Assembly (NCBI GenBank): GCA_016719485.1
Contig: JADJZB010000009.1
Span: forward strand, 1 to 64,000
Origin: Holophagales bacterium
GTDB lineage: Bacteria > Acidobacteriota > Thermoanaerobaculia > UBA5066
Reading direction: 5' to 3'
DNA length: 64,000 nt
The position numbers were made by a program, and so were the translations under genes. Every line of letters starts with the position of its first letter. Positions within the stretch are counted from its first letter, which is position 1. Positions 49,510-58,034 of this stretch are shown here, piece after piece. The notes beneath the pieces were generated by a model. The model did not search any database. It saw only the letters and a program-made list of their open reading frames with translations, and was not told the origin of the DNA.

Positions 49510-51237
49510 CTACAGGACAGTCTCCCGGACGACTTCCTCGATCGTCGTGAGGCCGTCCTTGATCTTTGCCAGGCCGGAGCCGCGAAGGGTGACCATCCCT
49601 TCCTCGACGCCCTTCCTCTTGATCTCGAGCGACGAGGCGCCGGAGAGGATCATCTCCTTGATCTCTTCCGAGATTTCCAGGACCTCCACGAGGGCGACGC
49701 GGCCCTTCAGGCCGCTCCCGTTGCAGCGCTCGCACCCCTTCCCCTTCATGACCTGGACCGTCTTCGACTCCTCCGGGGTGAAGCCGAGCTGGATCAGGAC
49801 CTGGGGCGGGACGTCGGTCGGGACCTTGCAGTTGGCGCAGACCCGGCGGATGAGGCGCTGGGCGGCGATCAGGACGACCGACGTGGCGACGAGGTACGGC
49901 TCGATGCCCATGTTCATGAGCCGGTTGATCGTCGAGGGGGCGTCGTTCGTGTGGAGGGTGGAGAGGACGAGGTGGCCCGTCAGGGAGGCCTTGACGGCGA
50001 TCTCGGCCGTCTCGAAGTCGCGGATCTCGCCGACGAGGATGATGTTCGGGTCCTGCCGCAGGAAGGACCGGAGGGCCGCGGCGAAGTTCAGGCCGATCGA
50101 GTCCTTCATCTGCACCTGGTTCACGCCGGGCAGGTTGAACTCGACCGGGTCCTCGGCCGTCATGATGTTGGTGTCGGGGGTGTTGATCCTCGAGAGGGCG
50201 GAGTAGAGGGTGTTCGTCTTCCCCGACCCCGTCGGCCCGGTCACCAGGACCATCCCCCACGGGCGGAGAATCGCCTTCTCGAACTTCTGGAGGCTCGACC
50301 GCTCGAAGCCCAGCTTCGTCATGTCGAGCATCAGGTTGTCCTTGTCGAGGAGCCGGCAGACGATCTTCTCGCCGAAGAGGGTCGGCAGGACGCTGACGCG
50401 GTAGTCGAGCTCCTTCACCTTCCCCGCGAGCTTCATCTTGATCTTGATGCGCCCGTCCTGCGGGAGCCGCTTCTCGGCGATGTCGAGCTTGGCGAGGATC
50501 TTGATGCGCGAGGCGATCGCTTCCTTGAGCTTGCTCGGAGGGTTCATCACCTCCGCCAGCTGGCCGTCCACGCGGTACCGGACCCGGTACTCCTTCTCGT
50601 AGGGCTCGATGTGGATGTCGGAGGCGCCGCGCTTGATGGCGTCCGTCAGGATGATGTTGACGAGCCGGACGACGGGGGCCTCTTCCCCTTCCTCGACGAG
50701 CTTCTCGAGGTCGATGGCGTCCTGCTCTTCCTCGTCCACGACCTCGAGCGAGGTGTCGGAGGCGTCGACGGCCGACATCTCCTCCATGACCTTCTTCAGC
50801 TCGAGGGCGTGCGAGGCGCCGTAGTTCCTGTCGATCGCGTGCTGGAGGGCGATCTCCGAGGCCACGACCGGCTCGACGTTGTAGCCGGTCATGAACTTCA
50901 GGTCGTCCATCGCGAAGACGTTCGTCGGGTCGGCCATCGCGATGGTCAGCGTGGCGCCCGTCTTGTTGACCGGCAGGATGTTGTACTTGCGCGCCACGTC
51001 CGCGGGGACCAGCTTCAGGACGTTCGGGTCGATCTCGAAGTGCGTCAGGTTGATCGACGGGACGCCGAACTGCGCCGAGAGCGTCTCCGTGATGTCGTCC
51101 TCGGTGACGAAGCCGAGCCGCACGAGCGTCTCGCCCAGCTTCACTCCCGAGTCCTTCTGCTGCTTGAGCGCCGCCGCGAGCTGCTCGCCGTTGATGAGCT
51201 TCGCCTTCAGGAGAAGTTCTCCGAGCTTGACCGCCAT
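49510..51237 (-). CDS. pilB: Type IV pilus extension ATPase
   Basis: 575 residues. The GspE N-terminal (MshEN-like) domain covers 1-150 (KLGELLLKAKLINGEQLAAALKQQ). The motor domain has DIHIEPYEKEYRVRYRVDG, Walker A GPTGSGKTNT, EDPVEFNL, Walker B IILVGEIRDFETAE and TGHLVLSTLHTNDAPS. A zinc site with CANC and CERCNGSG follows. The MshEN part may bind cyclic di-GMP in this subfamily (family knowledge, not tested). ATG 51237 lies 7 bases after TATCAT. It is first gene of pilBTC. Confidence 0.95.
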   Translation of the reverse strand: MAVKLGELLLKAKLINGEQLAAALKQQKDSGVKLGETLVRLGFVTEDDITETLSAQFGVPSINLTHFEIDPNVLKLVPADVARKYNILPVNKTGATLTIAMADPTNVFAMDDLKFMTGYNVEPVVASEIALQHAIDRNYGASHALELKKVMEEMSAVDASDTSLEVVDEEEQDAIDLEKLVEEGEEAPVVRLVNIILTDAIKRGASDIHIEPYEKEYRVRYRVDGQLAEVMNPPSKLKEAIASRIKILAKLDIAEKRLPQDGRIKIKMKLAGKVKELDYRVSVLPTLFGEKIVCRLLDKDNLMLDMTKLGFERSSLQKFEKAILRPWGMVLVTGPTGSGKTNTLYSALSRINTPDTNIMTAEDPVEFNLPGVNQVQMKDSIGLNFAAALRSFLRQDPNIILVGEIRDFETAEIAVKASLTGHLVLSTLHTNDAPSTINRLMNMGIEPYLVATSVVLIAAQRLIRRVCANCKVPTDVPPQVLIQLGFTPEESKTVQVMKGKGCERCNGSGLKGRVALVEVLEISEEIKEMILSGASSLEIKRKGVEEGMVTLRGSGLAKIKDGLTTIEEVVRETVL

Positions 51238-51244
51238 GGGCGCA

Positions 51245-51250
51245 ATGATA
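51245..51250 (-). promoter_or_regulatory. -10 box (TATCAT) for leaderless pilBTC
   Basis: TATCAT on the minus strand, seven bases, ATG of pilB. No Shine-Dalgarno is present. Confidence 0.45.
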
Positions 51251-51283
51251 GTCGCTCGTCCGCCCGCCGGCGGGCCGCACCTT

Positions 51284-52213
51284 TCAGCGGGCGGCGGGGG
51301 CGGGCGTCGGGGAGGGGGGAACGGCGGCCGGAGGGGCCAGAGGAGCCTGGGCTTCGCCGCTGATGCGGCTGAGGCGGGCCGTGACCGAGCCGATCGGGAG
51401 GATCGTCCGGGCCATGACCGGAAGCCGGCGGGCATCGTCGCTGAACCAGAGGAACAGCTTTCCCTTGTTCCGGTCCACGCTCGAGGCCGAAGCCGGATCG
51501 TGCATCCGGGGCTGGACCTTCAGGGCGTCGAAGACGCCGAGCTCGGTCTCCACCTTCTCCCGGGCCAGAACGGCCACGACGAGGCGATAGACTTTTCCGC
51601 GGGAGTAGAGGTCGACGCGCGTCTCCCCACCGGGGACGAGCGGGACCGACCGCATGAAGTAGAAGGAGGAGATCACGTCCTGGAACCGCTCCGGGATCGG
51701 CCCGACGCCGCGCAGCTCCTTGGCGTCCCTCCAGGTCGCGATCCGCCGGGAGAGGTCGAACTCCTCGACCTCGTCGGAGGCGTAGCGCCCCTCCCGCGCG
51801 TGCTTCTCGAACCTCACGGGGGAGAAGTCCCGGGCGTCGATCCAGGATTCGTATCGCGTGTCGACCGGGTAGAAGCGCGAGACGTAGTCGTTCGAGACGG
51901 CCGAGAGGCGGATCCGGTGGACGGGGACCCCGTCGGGGCTCGTTTCCCTCGACGTCGCGAGCGTCATCTCGCCCCCCTCGATCTTCAGCCAGGAGACGGT
52001 GTAGACGAGCGTCTCCCCGGCTTCGAACGGGACGGCCACGACCTTGCTCTTCGGAAGCTCCTCCCGTCCGAGGTTCGGCAGGACGTTCGCCGTGACGGAG
52101 GCCGTGAGCGGGCCGGCCAGGGCGAGCGCGAGGAGCGCGGACGCTGCACGGCGCCCCTTACGGGGCGACCACCCGCTCGCCGAGGAGCGCAAGGGAAGCG
52201 TCGAGAACGGCAT
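51284..52213 (-). CDS. DUF3108 periplasmic protein
   Basis: 309 residues. A signal-like helix (GRRAASALLALALAGPLTASVTA) follows an unusually long basic N terminus. The body is beta-rich: FEAGETLVYTVSWLKIEGGEMTL, RFYPVDTRYESWIDARDFSPVRFEKHAREGRY (read as segments), YFMRSVPLVPGG and GKLFLWFSDDARRLPVMART are DUF3108 hallmarks. Function unknown; a lipid-binding or envelope role is sometimes proposed for beta proteins of this shape. It overlaps the upstream GT9 gene by 56 bp, so the conserved start may be internal. The Pro-rich end is low complexity. Confidence 0.8.
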   Translation of the reverse strand: MPFSTLPLRSSASGWSPRKGRRAASALLALALAGPLTASVTANVLPNLGREELPKSKVVAVPFEAGETLVYTVSWLKIEGGEMTLATSRETSPDGVPVHRIRLSAVSNDYVSRFYPVDTRYESWIDARDFSPVRFEKHAREGRYASDEVEEFDLSRRIATWRDAKELRGVGPIPERFQDVISSFYFMRSVPLVPGGETRVDLYSRGKVYRLVVAVLAREKVETELGVFDALKVQPRMHDPASASSVDRNKGKLFLWFSDDARRLPVMARTILPIGSVTARLSRISGEAQAPLAPPAAVPPSPTPAPAAR

Positions 52214-53174
52214 TGAAGGTCAGGCCGGGAAGGCCGGGCACGCCGGCATTGTAGGCCCCGCTTCCGTCACGCAAGATCCGGACCCGCGGCCCGACAGGCC
52301 CGAATCGCGCCGGGTCGGTCGGCCCGTAGAGGGCGATCGTCGGGGTTCCCGCGGCGGCGGCCAGGTGCGTCGGGCCCGTGTCCGCGCCGACGAAGAGTGC
52401 GGCGTGCGCGGCGAGGCGGGCCGAAGCCGCGGGCGGGCTCGCGGGCGCCAGCGAGGCGGCTCCGCCCGAGCCGGCGACGATCAGCTGGGCGCGTTCCCGC
52501 TCGCCGGGACCCCAGCGGACGATCGGCTCGAGCCCGTGTTCCGCGAGCGCCCTGCAGAAGGCCGCCGTTTCCTCGGCGCTCCATTCCTTGGTCCGCCGCG
52601 ACGAGAACGGCTGCAGGAGCGCGAAGGGACGGGCAGATCTCGCGGCGAGCCAGTCGTCCACTTCCGGTGCCGGTCGCGCGACGAGGTGCGAGACGTCGGG
52701 TATTCGCGGGAAGCCTCTCCTGCCGAGAACGTGCTCCGCCAGCGCGAGCCCGCGGTCGACGACGTGGGTCCCCGCGGGGACGTCGACCCTCTCGCCCGTA
52801 ACGAGCGCGTTCACCCTCTCGGTCGCCGTCCGGAACCCGAAACCGACCTTTCGCCGCGCGCGCGCGGCGAGCGTGATCCACGCCGACTTCAGGAGCCCCT
52901 GCGCGTCGACGACGACGTCGGGCTCGAAGGCGCCGAGGGACGAGAGGAAGGCCCGGAGCTCCCCGCGCGTTCCCGCGGAGAGGGGGCGCTTCCTCCAGGC
53001 CCGCGTCGTCGCGACGAGGACCTCGTCCACGTACGGCGCGCCCGCGACGAGCTCGGCGAGCGGCCCCTCCACCGCCCAGGCGAGACGGTCCCCCTCTCCG
53101 CGCAGCGCTTTCGCGAGCGGGAGAGTGAAGACGACGTCGCCGAAGGAGGAGAGTCGAACGAGGAGAATCTTCAT
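52158..53174 (-). CDS. Glycosyltransferase family 9 (heptosyltransferase-like)
   Basis: 338 residues. MKILLVRLSSFGDVVFTLPLAKAL is the diagnostic GT9 start (WaaC type), DVVVDAQGLLKSAWITL and FGFRTATERVNAL follow, and FVGADTGPTHLAAAAGTPTIALYGPTDPARFGP is the nucleotide-sugar site (quoted in parts). It probably adds a heptose to the LPS inner core, using ADP-heptose. It does not share a unit with waaA-lpxK but lies 1 kb from them. It is divergent from the HNH gene with 26 bases between the starts. Confidence 0.88.
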   Translation of the reverse strand: MKILLVRLSSFGDVVFTLPLAKALRGEGDRLAWAVEGPLAELVAGAPYVDEVLVATTRAWRKRPLSAGTRGELRAFLSSLGAFEPDVVVDAQGLLKSAWITLAARARRKVGFGFRTATERVNALVTGERVDVPAGTHVVDRGLALAEHVLGRRGFPRIPDVSHLVARPAPEVDDWLAARSARPFALLQPFSSRRTKEWSAEETAAFCRALAEHGLEPIVRWGPGERERAQLIVAGSGGAASLAPASPPAASARLAAHAALFVGADTGPTHLAAAAGTPTIALYGPTDPARFGPVGPRVRILRDGSGAYNAGVPGLPGLTFNAVLDASLALLGERVVAP

Positions 53175-53185
53175 CGTCGATTCGC

Positions 53186-53191
53186 TATTCT
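53186..53191 (+). promoter_or_regulatory. -10 box (TATTCT) for leaderless HNH gene
   Basis: TATTCT, nine bases (ctcctcgtc), ATG at 53201. The 26-bp gap to the divergent GT9 start leaves little room for a separate -35. Confidence 0.4.
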
Positions 53192-53200
53192 CTCCTCGTC

Positions 53201-53788
53201 ATGGTGCTCGACGCGCCAGTCCTCGTGCTGAACCGGACGTTCGCCGCCCTCGCCCTCACGGACGCGCGACGCGGGTTCACCCTCTTCTACAAGGGACACG
53301 TGAGGGCCGTCCTCCCCGACTTCACGACCTACGGCTGGGGGGAATGGTGTGACATCCCGGTCCAGCCCGGGGACGCCGACGTCGTCCGGACGCCCGAGAT
53401 GGTCCTCAAGGTGCCGCGCGTCATCCAGCTCCTCTCCTGCGACCGCCCGCCCCGGTACGACGTGAAGTTCTCGCGCCACAACATCTACGTGCGCGACGGC
53501 ACGCGATGCCAGTACTGCGGGAAGCGCTTCCAGACATCGGAGCTGTCGCTCGACCACGTCGTCCCGCTCTCGAGAGGTGGCGTCTCCTCGTGGGAAAACG
53601 TCGTGTGCGCCTGCCTGAAGTGCAACGTGAGGAAGGGAAACCGCCTGCCCGACGAGGCCGGCATGGCCCTGCGCCGGGCCCCGGCCAAGCCCAGGGCCTC
53701 GCCCCTGGGGCTCCTCGCCCCGAGCCGGATTCACCCGGCCTGGCGGAACTTCCTCGACGTGGCGTACTGGACCGTCGAGCTCGGGTGA
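53201..53788 (+). CDS. HNH endonuclease-family protein
   Basis: 195 residues of the widespread stand-alone HNH family: VLVLNRTFAALALTDARRGFTLFYKGHV is its conserved N-domain. The nuclease has a zinc pair CQYC (103-106), the catalytic DH at 118-119 in LSLDHVVPLSRGG, WENVV, and CLKC (138-141) followed by NVRKGNR. The residues for metal binding and catalysis are present. It has no RuvC domain and no phage neighbours, so it is not IscB- or Cas9-like; its cellular job is not known. ATG 53201. Confidence 0.9.
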   Translation: MVLDAPVLVLNRTFAALALTDARRGFTLFYKGHVRAVLPDFTTYGWGEWCDIPVQPGDADVVRTPEMVLKVPRVIQLLSCDRPPRYDVKFSRHNIYVRDGTRCQYCGKRFQTSELSLDHVVPLSRGGVSSWENVVCACLKCNVRKGNRLPDEAGMALRRAPAKPRASPLGLLAPSRIHPAWRNFLDVAYWTVELG

Positions 53789-53865
53789 CGCGTCGACGGA
53801 CGTCCCGAGCGCGGCATTCGGGACAGTCGGGGTGCACGGAATGGGGTGAACGGCGCGCCGCCCTG

Positions 53866-54090
53866 GTGGGATGGAAACCGGTCTGTGTGCTATTAAACAA
53901 TTGCTGTTCAGTGGTTTAGCGTCCCATCCCCTGGTCTCGGGCGAGACTGGCAGGAAGGTTGAACGGGAGGGAGCAGCCGGTGCGTGCCAGGACGGCCCCC
54001 CCCGGCTGTGGAGGAGAGCAGGAAGTAAACGCAGACTGACAGCCCGAGCTTCAGGAACCCCGGCCGAAAGACCGGGGTTCTTCAATTTGT
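53866..54090 (+). ncRNA. Candidate structured RNA or structured 3' region downstream of the HNH gene
   Basis: Within the 309-bp gene-free gap. Stem GGGATGG-AAACC (53868-53879) pairs with GGTTT (53913-53917) and CCATCCC (53924-53930) around an A/T-rich loop. Further perfect stems are GTCTC-gggc-GAGAC (53934-53947) and CAGCCGG (53974-53980) with CCGGCTG (54002-54008), and a terminator closes it. I could not match it to a known family. There is no clear promoter, so it may be the 3' end of the HNH message rather than a free RNA. The first part of the gap (53789-53865) holds only a 7-bp hairpin GTCCCGA/TCGGGAC. Confidence 0.35.
54055..54090 (+). terminator. Intrinsic terminator after HNH gene / structured RNA
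   Basis: Perfect 9-bp stem GAACCCCGG / CCGGGGTTC with an 8-base loop (54055-54080), followed by TTCAATTTGT. The U-tract is moderate and only on the plus strand, so it does not obviously serve the leftward lpxL gene. Confidence 0.6.
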
Positions 54091-54097
54091 GCGGGGG

Positions 54098-54988
54098 TCA
54101 GGAACGCCAGCGGTCATGGAGCCAGAGCCACTGCTCCGGCGCCGCCCGGACCTGGCTCTCGACGAGGGCCGTGACGAGAGCGGTGAGCCTCTCCACGCCG
54201 CGATCTTCCGCCGGCAGCGTCGTCACGTCGAGCGGCTCGGAGTAGACGAGGCGATAGCGGCCGGGGGCGACCCTCAGGCAGACGACCGGGAGAAAGAGGG
54301 CTCCCGTTTTCCCGGCGAGGCGCGCGATCGAGGTCGTCGTCAGCGCGGGCCTGCCGAAGAACGGGACGGCGATGCCGTCGGGAGGCTGGGCCCGCTGGTC
54401 GGCCAGGATGCCGACGAGTCCGCCCGAGCGCAGCGTCTTCAGGAGCGTTCGCGCGGCGTTGCGCTTGCTCACGATGTGGCATCCCGCCTTTTCGCGCATC
54501 GCCGTCAGGCGCGCGTCGAGGAGGGGGTTGTCGAGCGGCCGGGCGACGATCGTCACGGGGAAGCCCTGGGCGCCCGTGGCGAGCGCGGCCCACTCCCAGT
54601 TTCCGAGGTGGGGCGTGGAGAAGAAGACCCCCCGCCCCGAGGCGGCCGCCGCGCGGGCGTGCTCGAGGCCGACGATCTCGATGCGGGCGAGAAGCCTCTC
54701 GATCGGCACCTTCTCGGAGCGGAAGAGGTCCGCGGCGAGGCTGCCGAGGTGGCCGAAGACCTGCCGGGCGAGCCGGTCGACCTCGGTGGGGGACATCTCC
54801 GGAAAGGCGAGCGCGAGATTGCGGGCGACGAGCCGCCGCCGGCGGCCGTCGACGAGCCGGTAGAAAAGGGCGACGCTCCGCCCGAGGCCGTCGGCGAGGC
54901 GGAGAGGGAGGATCCGGAACAGGCTCCTGAGGACGAGGTAGGCCGCCAGCTCGATCCGGTTCCGCAGGGAGCTTCTCTTCGACGCCAC
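54098..54988 (-). CDS. lpxL: Lipid A biosynthesis acyltransferase (LpxL/HtrB family)
   Basis: 296 residues; adds a secondary acyl chain to Kdo2-lipid A at the inner membrane. One N-terminal membrane helix (RIELAAYLVLRSLFRILPL) is followed by the catalytic HX4E motif in STPHLGNWEWAA. GILADQRAQPPDGIAVPFFGRPALTTTS is the conserved continuation, and EQWLWLHDRWR closes the family pattern. GTG at 54988 is 2 bases after the lpxK stop. It completes waaA-lpxK-lpxL, three successive lipid A/Kdo steps. LpxL versus LpxM specificity cannot be told. Confidence 0.9.
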   Translation of the reverse strand: MASKRSSLRNRIELAAYLVLRSLFRILPLRLADGLGRSVALFYRLVDGRRRRLVARNLALAFPEMSPTEVDRLARQVFGHLGSLAADLFRSEKVPIERLLARIEIVGLEHARAAAASGRGVFFSTPHLGNWEWAALATGAQGFPVTIVARPLDNPLLDARLTAMREKAGCHIVSKRNAARTLLKTLRSGGLVGILADQRAQPPDGIAVPFFGRPALTTTSIARLAGKTGALFLPVVCLRVAPGRYRLVYSEPLDVTTLPAEDRGVERLTALVTALVESQVRAAPEQWLWLHDRWRS

Positions 54989-54990
54989 GG

Positions 54991-56016
54991 CTAGGAGGGC
55001 CTCCTCGAAAGCAGAGAGAGGAGCTCGGAAACGAAGGAAGGTTCGACGACCCGCGCCTCGACGGCCACGCGGAAGACCGGGGCGCGGAGCACGGCGTCCA
55101 GCTTCACGGCGTCCTTCTCCGTCGTCACGACGGCGGTGGCTCCCGTCTCCTCGAGGGCCTTCTCGATCCGCCCGACCGTGGTGGGACCGTAGGGCTCGTG
55201 GTCGCGGAACGCCAGGAAATCCGCAGGGACGACCCCGGCGGCATCGAGCGTCGCGCGGAACGAGGCGGGGTGGGCGATGCCGGCGACGGCCACGGTCGTC
55301 CCGGCGGGAAGGTCCGCCGGGTCGACGCTCGTCCCTTCGCGGTCGCGGATGCCGAGGAGCACCGTCCGGGCGTGGAAGACGGGGACGCCGGGAGCGTAGC
55401 GGCGGGCGATCTGAAGCGCCCGGGCCGGGTCGGCCTGCTCGGTCTTCGTGACGACGATGAGGTCGGCGCGCGCCAGTGACGTCAGCGGCTCGCGCAGGAG
55501 ACCGGCCGGCAGGAGGGCGCCCCCCGCATCGGGCGCCGTCGCGTCGAGGAGGACGATGTCGACTTCCCGGGCGAGGCCGACGTGGGAGAAGCCGTCGTCC
55601 AGGAGGTGCACGTCCACGGGCGCCTCGAGCGTTTCGGCACGGGCGGCCGCGATCGCCCGCCGGGCATTCGCGACGATCGGGACGGAGGGGAGCGCACGGG
55701 CCAGGAGCGCCGGCTCGTCCCCGGACGCGGCGACCGTCGCGAGCGTTCCCCGTCCGTCGGAGACGACGACGGTCCCGCGGCTCGTGCGGCCGTAGCCGCG
55801 CGTGAGGATCGACGGCTGGCGGCCGCGCCGGAGGAGCTCGGCCGCGAGCCAGCGGACGAACGGCGTCTTGCCGGTTCCTCCCGCCGCGACGTTCCCGACG
55901 GAGACGACGGGGCGGGCCGCGCTCTTCACGCGGAGCGTGCCGCGCCGATAGAGGTCGAGGCGGAGTGCGACACCGGTGCCGTAGAGGCGGGCGAGGGGGA
56001 GGAGGAGGCTCTTCAT
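54991..56016 (-). CDS. lpxK: Tetraacyldisaccharide 4'-kinase
   Basis: 341 residues; phosphorylates the 4' position of the lipid A precursor. RPVVSVGNVAAGGTGKTPFV holds the P-loop, SILTRGYGR and GDEPALLA are diagnostic, and HLLDDGFSHVGLAREVDIVLLDA matches the family DDGFQH region with Ser in place of Gln. The N-terminal membrane-associated helix is present. The ATG overlaps the waaA stop (ATGA). Confidence 0.95.
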   Translation of the reverse strand: MKSLLLPLARLYGTGVALRLDLYRRGTLRVKSAARPVVSVGNVAAGGTGKTPFVRWLAAELLRRGRQPSILTRGYGRTSRGTVVVSDGRGTLATVAASGDEPALLARALPSVPIVANARRAIAAARAETLEAPVDVHLLDDGFSHVGLAREVDIVLLDATAPDAGGALLPAGLLREPLTSLARADLIVVTKTEQADPARALQIARRYAPGVPVFHARTVLLGIRDREGTSVDPADLPAGTTVAVAGIAHPASFRATLDAAGVVPADFLAFRDHEPYGPTTVGRIEKALEETGATAVVTTEKDAVKLDAVLRAPVFRVAVEARVVEPSFVSELLSLLSRRPS

Positions 56017-57242
56017 GCCGGCCCCCGCTGCTCGCCGGGCCCGTCGAGGAGCTCGAGCGCGAGCTGGACCGTCCGTTGCGTGGCGCCCCGGTGCCGAAGG
56101 AAGAGGGCCTCGGCAGCGGCGCGGGCCGCGGCGCGCGCACCGGTGTCCGCGAGCAGTCGGGCCAGGGCCGCCGTCGCCTCGCGTGTGCTCCCGACCGCGA
56201 CGGCGGCCGCGCCCGCGGCTTCCACCGCCCGCCGGATGTTCCACGTCGAAGGGCCCAGAATGACGGGCAGCCCGGCCTGGAGAGGCTCGAGGACGTTGTG
56301 CCCGCCCCGCGTCCCGAACGTCCCGCCGAGGAGGGCGACGTCGCCGAGACGGTAGCTCGAGGCGAGCTCGCCGATCGTGTCGAGGAGGAAGACGTCGGCC
56401 GTTCCCGACCCGTCGGGTGCCGATCGCCGGGCGACGCCGAGGCCCGCCTCGCCGGCTCGGCGTGCCGCCTCGTCCCAGGTTTCCGGGCGGCGGGGCGCGA
56501 GGAGGAGAAACGGCGGGGCTCCCCCGGTCGCCAGGGCCCGGGGAAGGGAGAGGGCGAAATCGAGCTCTTCCTCGGCGATCGATCCCGCGACCAGGACCGG
56601 ACGGCCCGCCGCGAGCGCGCGGACCCGCGCCGCGAACGCCGGCTCGGGCGGCAGCGGGCGGTCGAACTTCATGTCCCCGGCCACGTGGATCCTGGCCTCG
56701 GGGACGCCGATGGACGCGAAACGGCTGGCGTCCTCGGGCGTCCGGGCGGACACCGCGGAGAGGGCCTCGAGGGGTCCGCGAAACAGGCGTCCTGCGGCGC
56801 GGAGACGGCGGGCCGAACGCTCGGAGAGGCGACCGTTGGCGACGAGAACCGGAAGCGCGCGTCGCCGGGCCGCTTTCAGCAGGACCGGCCATAGCTCGGT
56901 CTCCACGAGGACGAGAAGCCTCGGGGCCGCCGAGTCGAGGAGGCGACGAACGGACGGGGGCAGGTCGAGCGGGAACGGCTGGAGCCGGGCGGGCGGGGTG
57001 AGATGACGGAACCGCTGTCCGAGGAGCCCGACCCCGGCCGGCGTCGACGAGGTCACCAGGAGAGACAGGGCGGGTCGCTCGGACCGGAGGGCGAGGACGA
57101 GCGTGTGCGCGAGCTCGACCTCGCCGACGGAGACACCCTGGACCCAGACGTCGGCCTGCTCCGGTCCACCCGGCGGGAGGAGGCGGCGGGCGATCAACGC
57201 CGGGAGGCCGGAACGTCCCTTCGGACCGAAGAGATCTCTCAA
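56013..57242 (-). CDS. waaA: 3-deoxy-D-manno-octulosonic acid (Kdo) transferase
   Basis: 409 residues; adds Kdo to lipid A. VWVQGVSVGEVELAHTLVLAL carries the catalytic Glu, LLVTSSTPAGVGLL, LVETELWPVLL, VLVANGRLSERS, GDMKFDRP, VAGSIAEEE and LLGGTFGTRGGHNVLEPLQAGLPVILGPS (in parts) are all typical. The only usable start is TTG at 57242, and the usual ~30-residue N-terminal membrane anchor is missing, so the protein may be peripheral or the start mis-set. A TATAAT box lies 44 bases upstream and a 11-codon leader frame ends on this TTG. Confidence 0.93.
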   Translation of the reverse strand: MRDLFGPKGRSGLPALIARRLLPPGGPEQADVWVQGVSVGEVELAHTLVLALRSERPALSLLVTSSTPAGVGLLGQRFRHLTPPARLQPFPLDLPPSVRRLLDSAAPRLLVLVETELWPVLLKAARRRALPVLVANGRLSERSARRLRAAGRLFRGPLEALSAVSARTPEDASRFASIGVPEARIHVAGDMKFDRPLPPEPAFAARVRALAAGRPVLVAGSIAEEELDFALSLPRALATGGAPPFLLLAPRRPETWDEAARRAGEAGLGVARRSAPDGSGTADVFLLDTIGELASSYRLGDVALLGGTFGTRGGHNVLEPLQAGLPVILGPSTWNIRRAVEAAGAAAVAVGSTREATAALARLLADTGARAAARAAAEALFLRHRGATQRTVQLALELLDGPGEQRGPA

Positions 57243-57274
57243 CCGGCCTTTCTGGAGGAAGTTACGATTCCCAT
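57239..57274 (-). CDS. Possible 11-codon leader peptide before waaA
   Basis: ATG-GGA-ATC-GTA then TCC TCC AGA AAG GCC GGT and TGA, whose TG are shared with the waaA TTG start (TTGA). It begins 12 bases after a perfect TATAAT. The overlap would couple translation of the two. There is no independent Shine-Dalgarno, so this is only a possibility. Confidence 0.25.
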   Translation of the reverse strand: MGIVTSSRKAG

Positions 57275-57286
57275 CCGAGAGGCGGC

Positions 57287-57292
57287 ATTATA
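57287..57292 (-). promoter_or_regulatory. -10 box (TATAAT) of waaA-lpxK-lpxL
   Basis: A perfect TATAAT on the minus strand, 44 bases before the waaA TTG. A -35 is not clear at the expected place (GCCGTT). Confidence 0.5.
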
Positions 57293-57377
57293 GGCGTGCG
57301 GGGGCCGCGAACGGCGGGCTGAGCGTCCGGGACGGGAGCCTAGACGATGCCGGGCGGGGAGCCGTAGAACCACCGGC

Positions 57378-58034
57378 ATGGCCATTCATCTGGTTCACGT
57401 CCGGCGGGCGCCGCGGGAGGGGACGACGATCGAGCCCAGGGACGAACGGCGCCTCGCCGAGCTGGCGAAAGCGGGGGATGAGGATGCGTTTGCCGAGCTC
57501 GTTCGCGGCCGGACGGACTCCGTCGTGGCATTTCTGCGCCGGATGCTTGGCAACACGGAGGACGCCCGCGACGTCGCACAGCTCACGTTCCTCCGCGTCT
57601 GGGAGAACCTCCCTCGGTACGACCCGACGTTCGCGTTCTCCACGTGGCTCTTCCGGATCGCCGGCAATCTCGCCATCGACGCCCTCCGGGCGCGCGGAAC
57701 GCGCGCCCGGACGCTCGCGGAGAGCTTCCGGGTCGTTCGGGGCGGGCTCCTGGCAACCGAGCCGGAGGCGCCGCTGCGGCTCTCGCAGGAAGAGATCCGG
57801 CGCGTCTTCGACGCGTGCGCGACGGTTCTTTCCGAGAAGCAGCGGATCGTCTTCGTCCTCAGGGAGCTGGAGGAGAAGGAGAGCCGCGAGGTGGCCGAGA
57901 TCGTCGGCTGCCGGGAGTCGACCGTGAGAAACCACCTGTTCCAGGCGCGACGTCTCCTCCGGGAAGAGCTTCGACGCCGATTCCCCGAGTACGCCCCCGC
58001 GGCGCGCCCGGGAGCGGGTGAGGCTCGCGCGTGA
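57378..58034 (+). CDS. ECF-type RNA polymerase sigma factor
   Basis: 218 residues. Sigma-2: DEDAFAELVRGRTDSVVAFLRRMLGNTEDARDVAQLTFLRVWENL (quoted as segments) with FSTWLFRIAGNLAIDALR. Sigma-4: LSEKQRIVFVLRELEEKESREVAEIVGC and STVRNHLFQARRLLRE. It directs transcription of a regulon that probably includes the downstream secretion operon. The anti-sigma gene overlaps by GTGA. The upstream region has a TAGAAC 7 bases before the ATG, near to but not matching the TAnnnT box seen elsewhere. Confidence 0.92.
   Translation: MAIHLVHVRRAPREGTTIEPRDERRLAELAKAGDEDAFAELVRGRTDSVVAFLRRMLGNTEDARDVAQLTFLRVWENLPRYDPTFAFSTWLFRIAGNLAIDALRARGTRARTLAESFRVVRGGLLATEPEAPLRLSQEEIRRVFDACATVLSEKQRIVFVLRELEEKESREVAEIVGCRESTVRNHLFQARRLLREELRRRFPEYAPAARPGAGEARA

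Noticed and set aside
53940..54010. Possible SRP (4.5S) RNA, because of GGGAGGGAGCAGCC followed by GTGCGTGCC
   Set aside because: The apical helix cannot form: the 5' strand (GGCAGGAAGG) has no complement to the 3' strand and there is no GGAA tetraloop in the right place.
53201..54090. HNH gene plus structured RNA as an IscB/OMEGA-type RNA-guided nuclease
   Set aside because: The protein is 195 residues with only an HNH domain and the widespread stand-alone family's N-domain. There is no RuvC, bridge helix or PLMP region.
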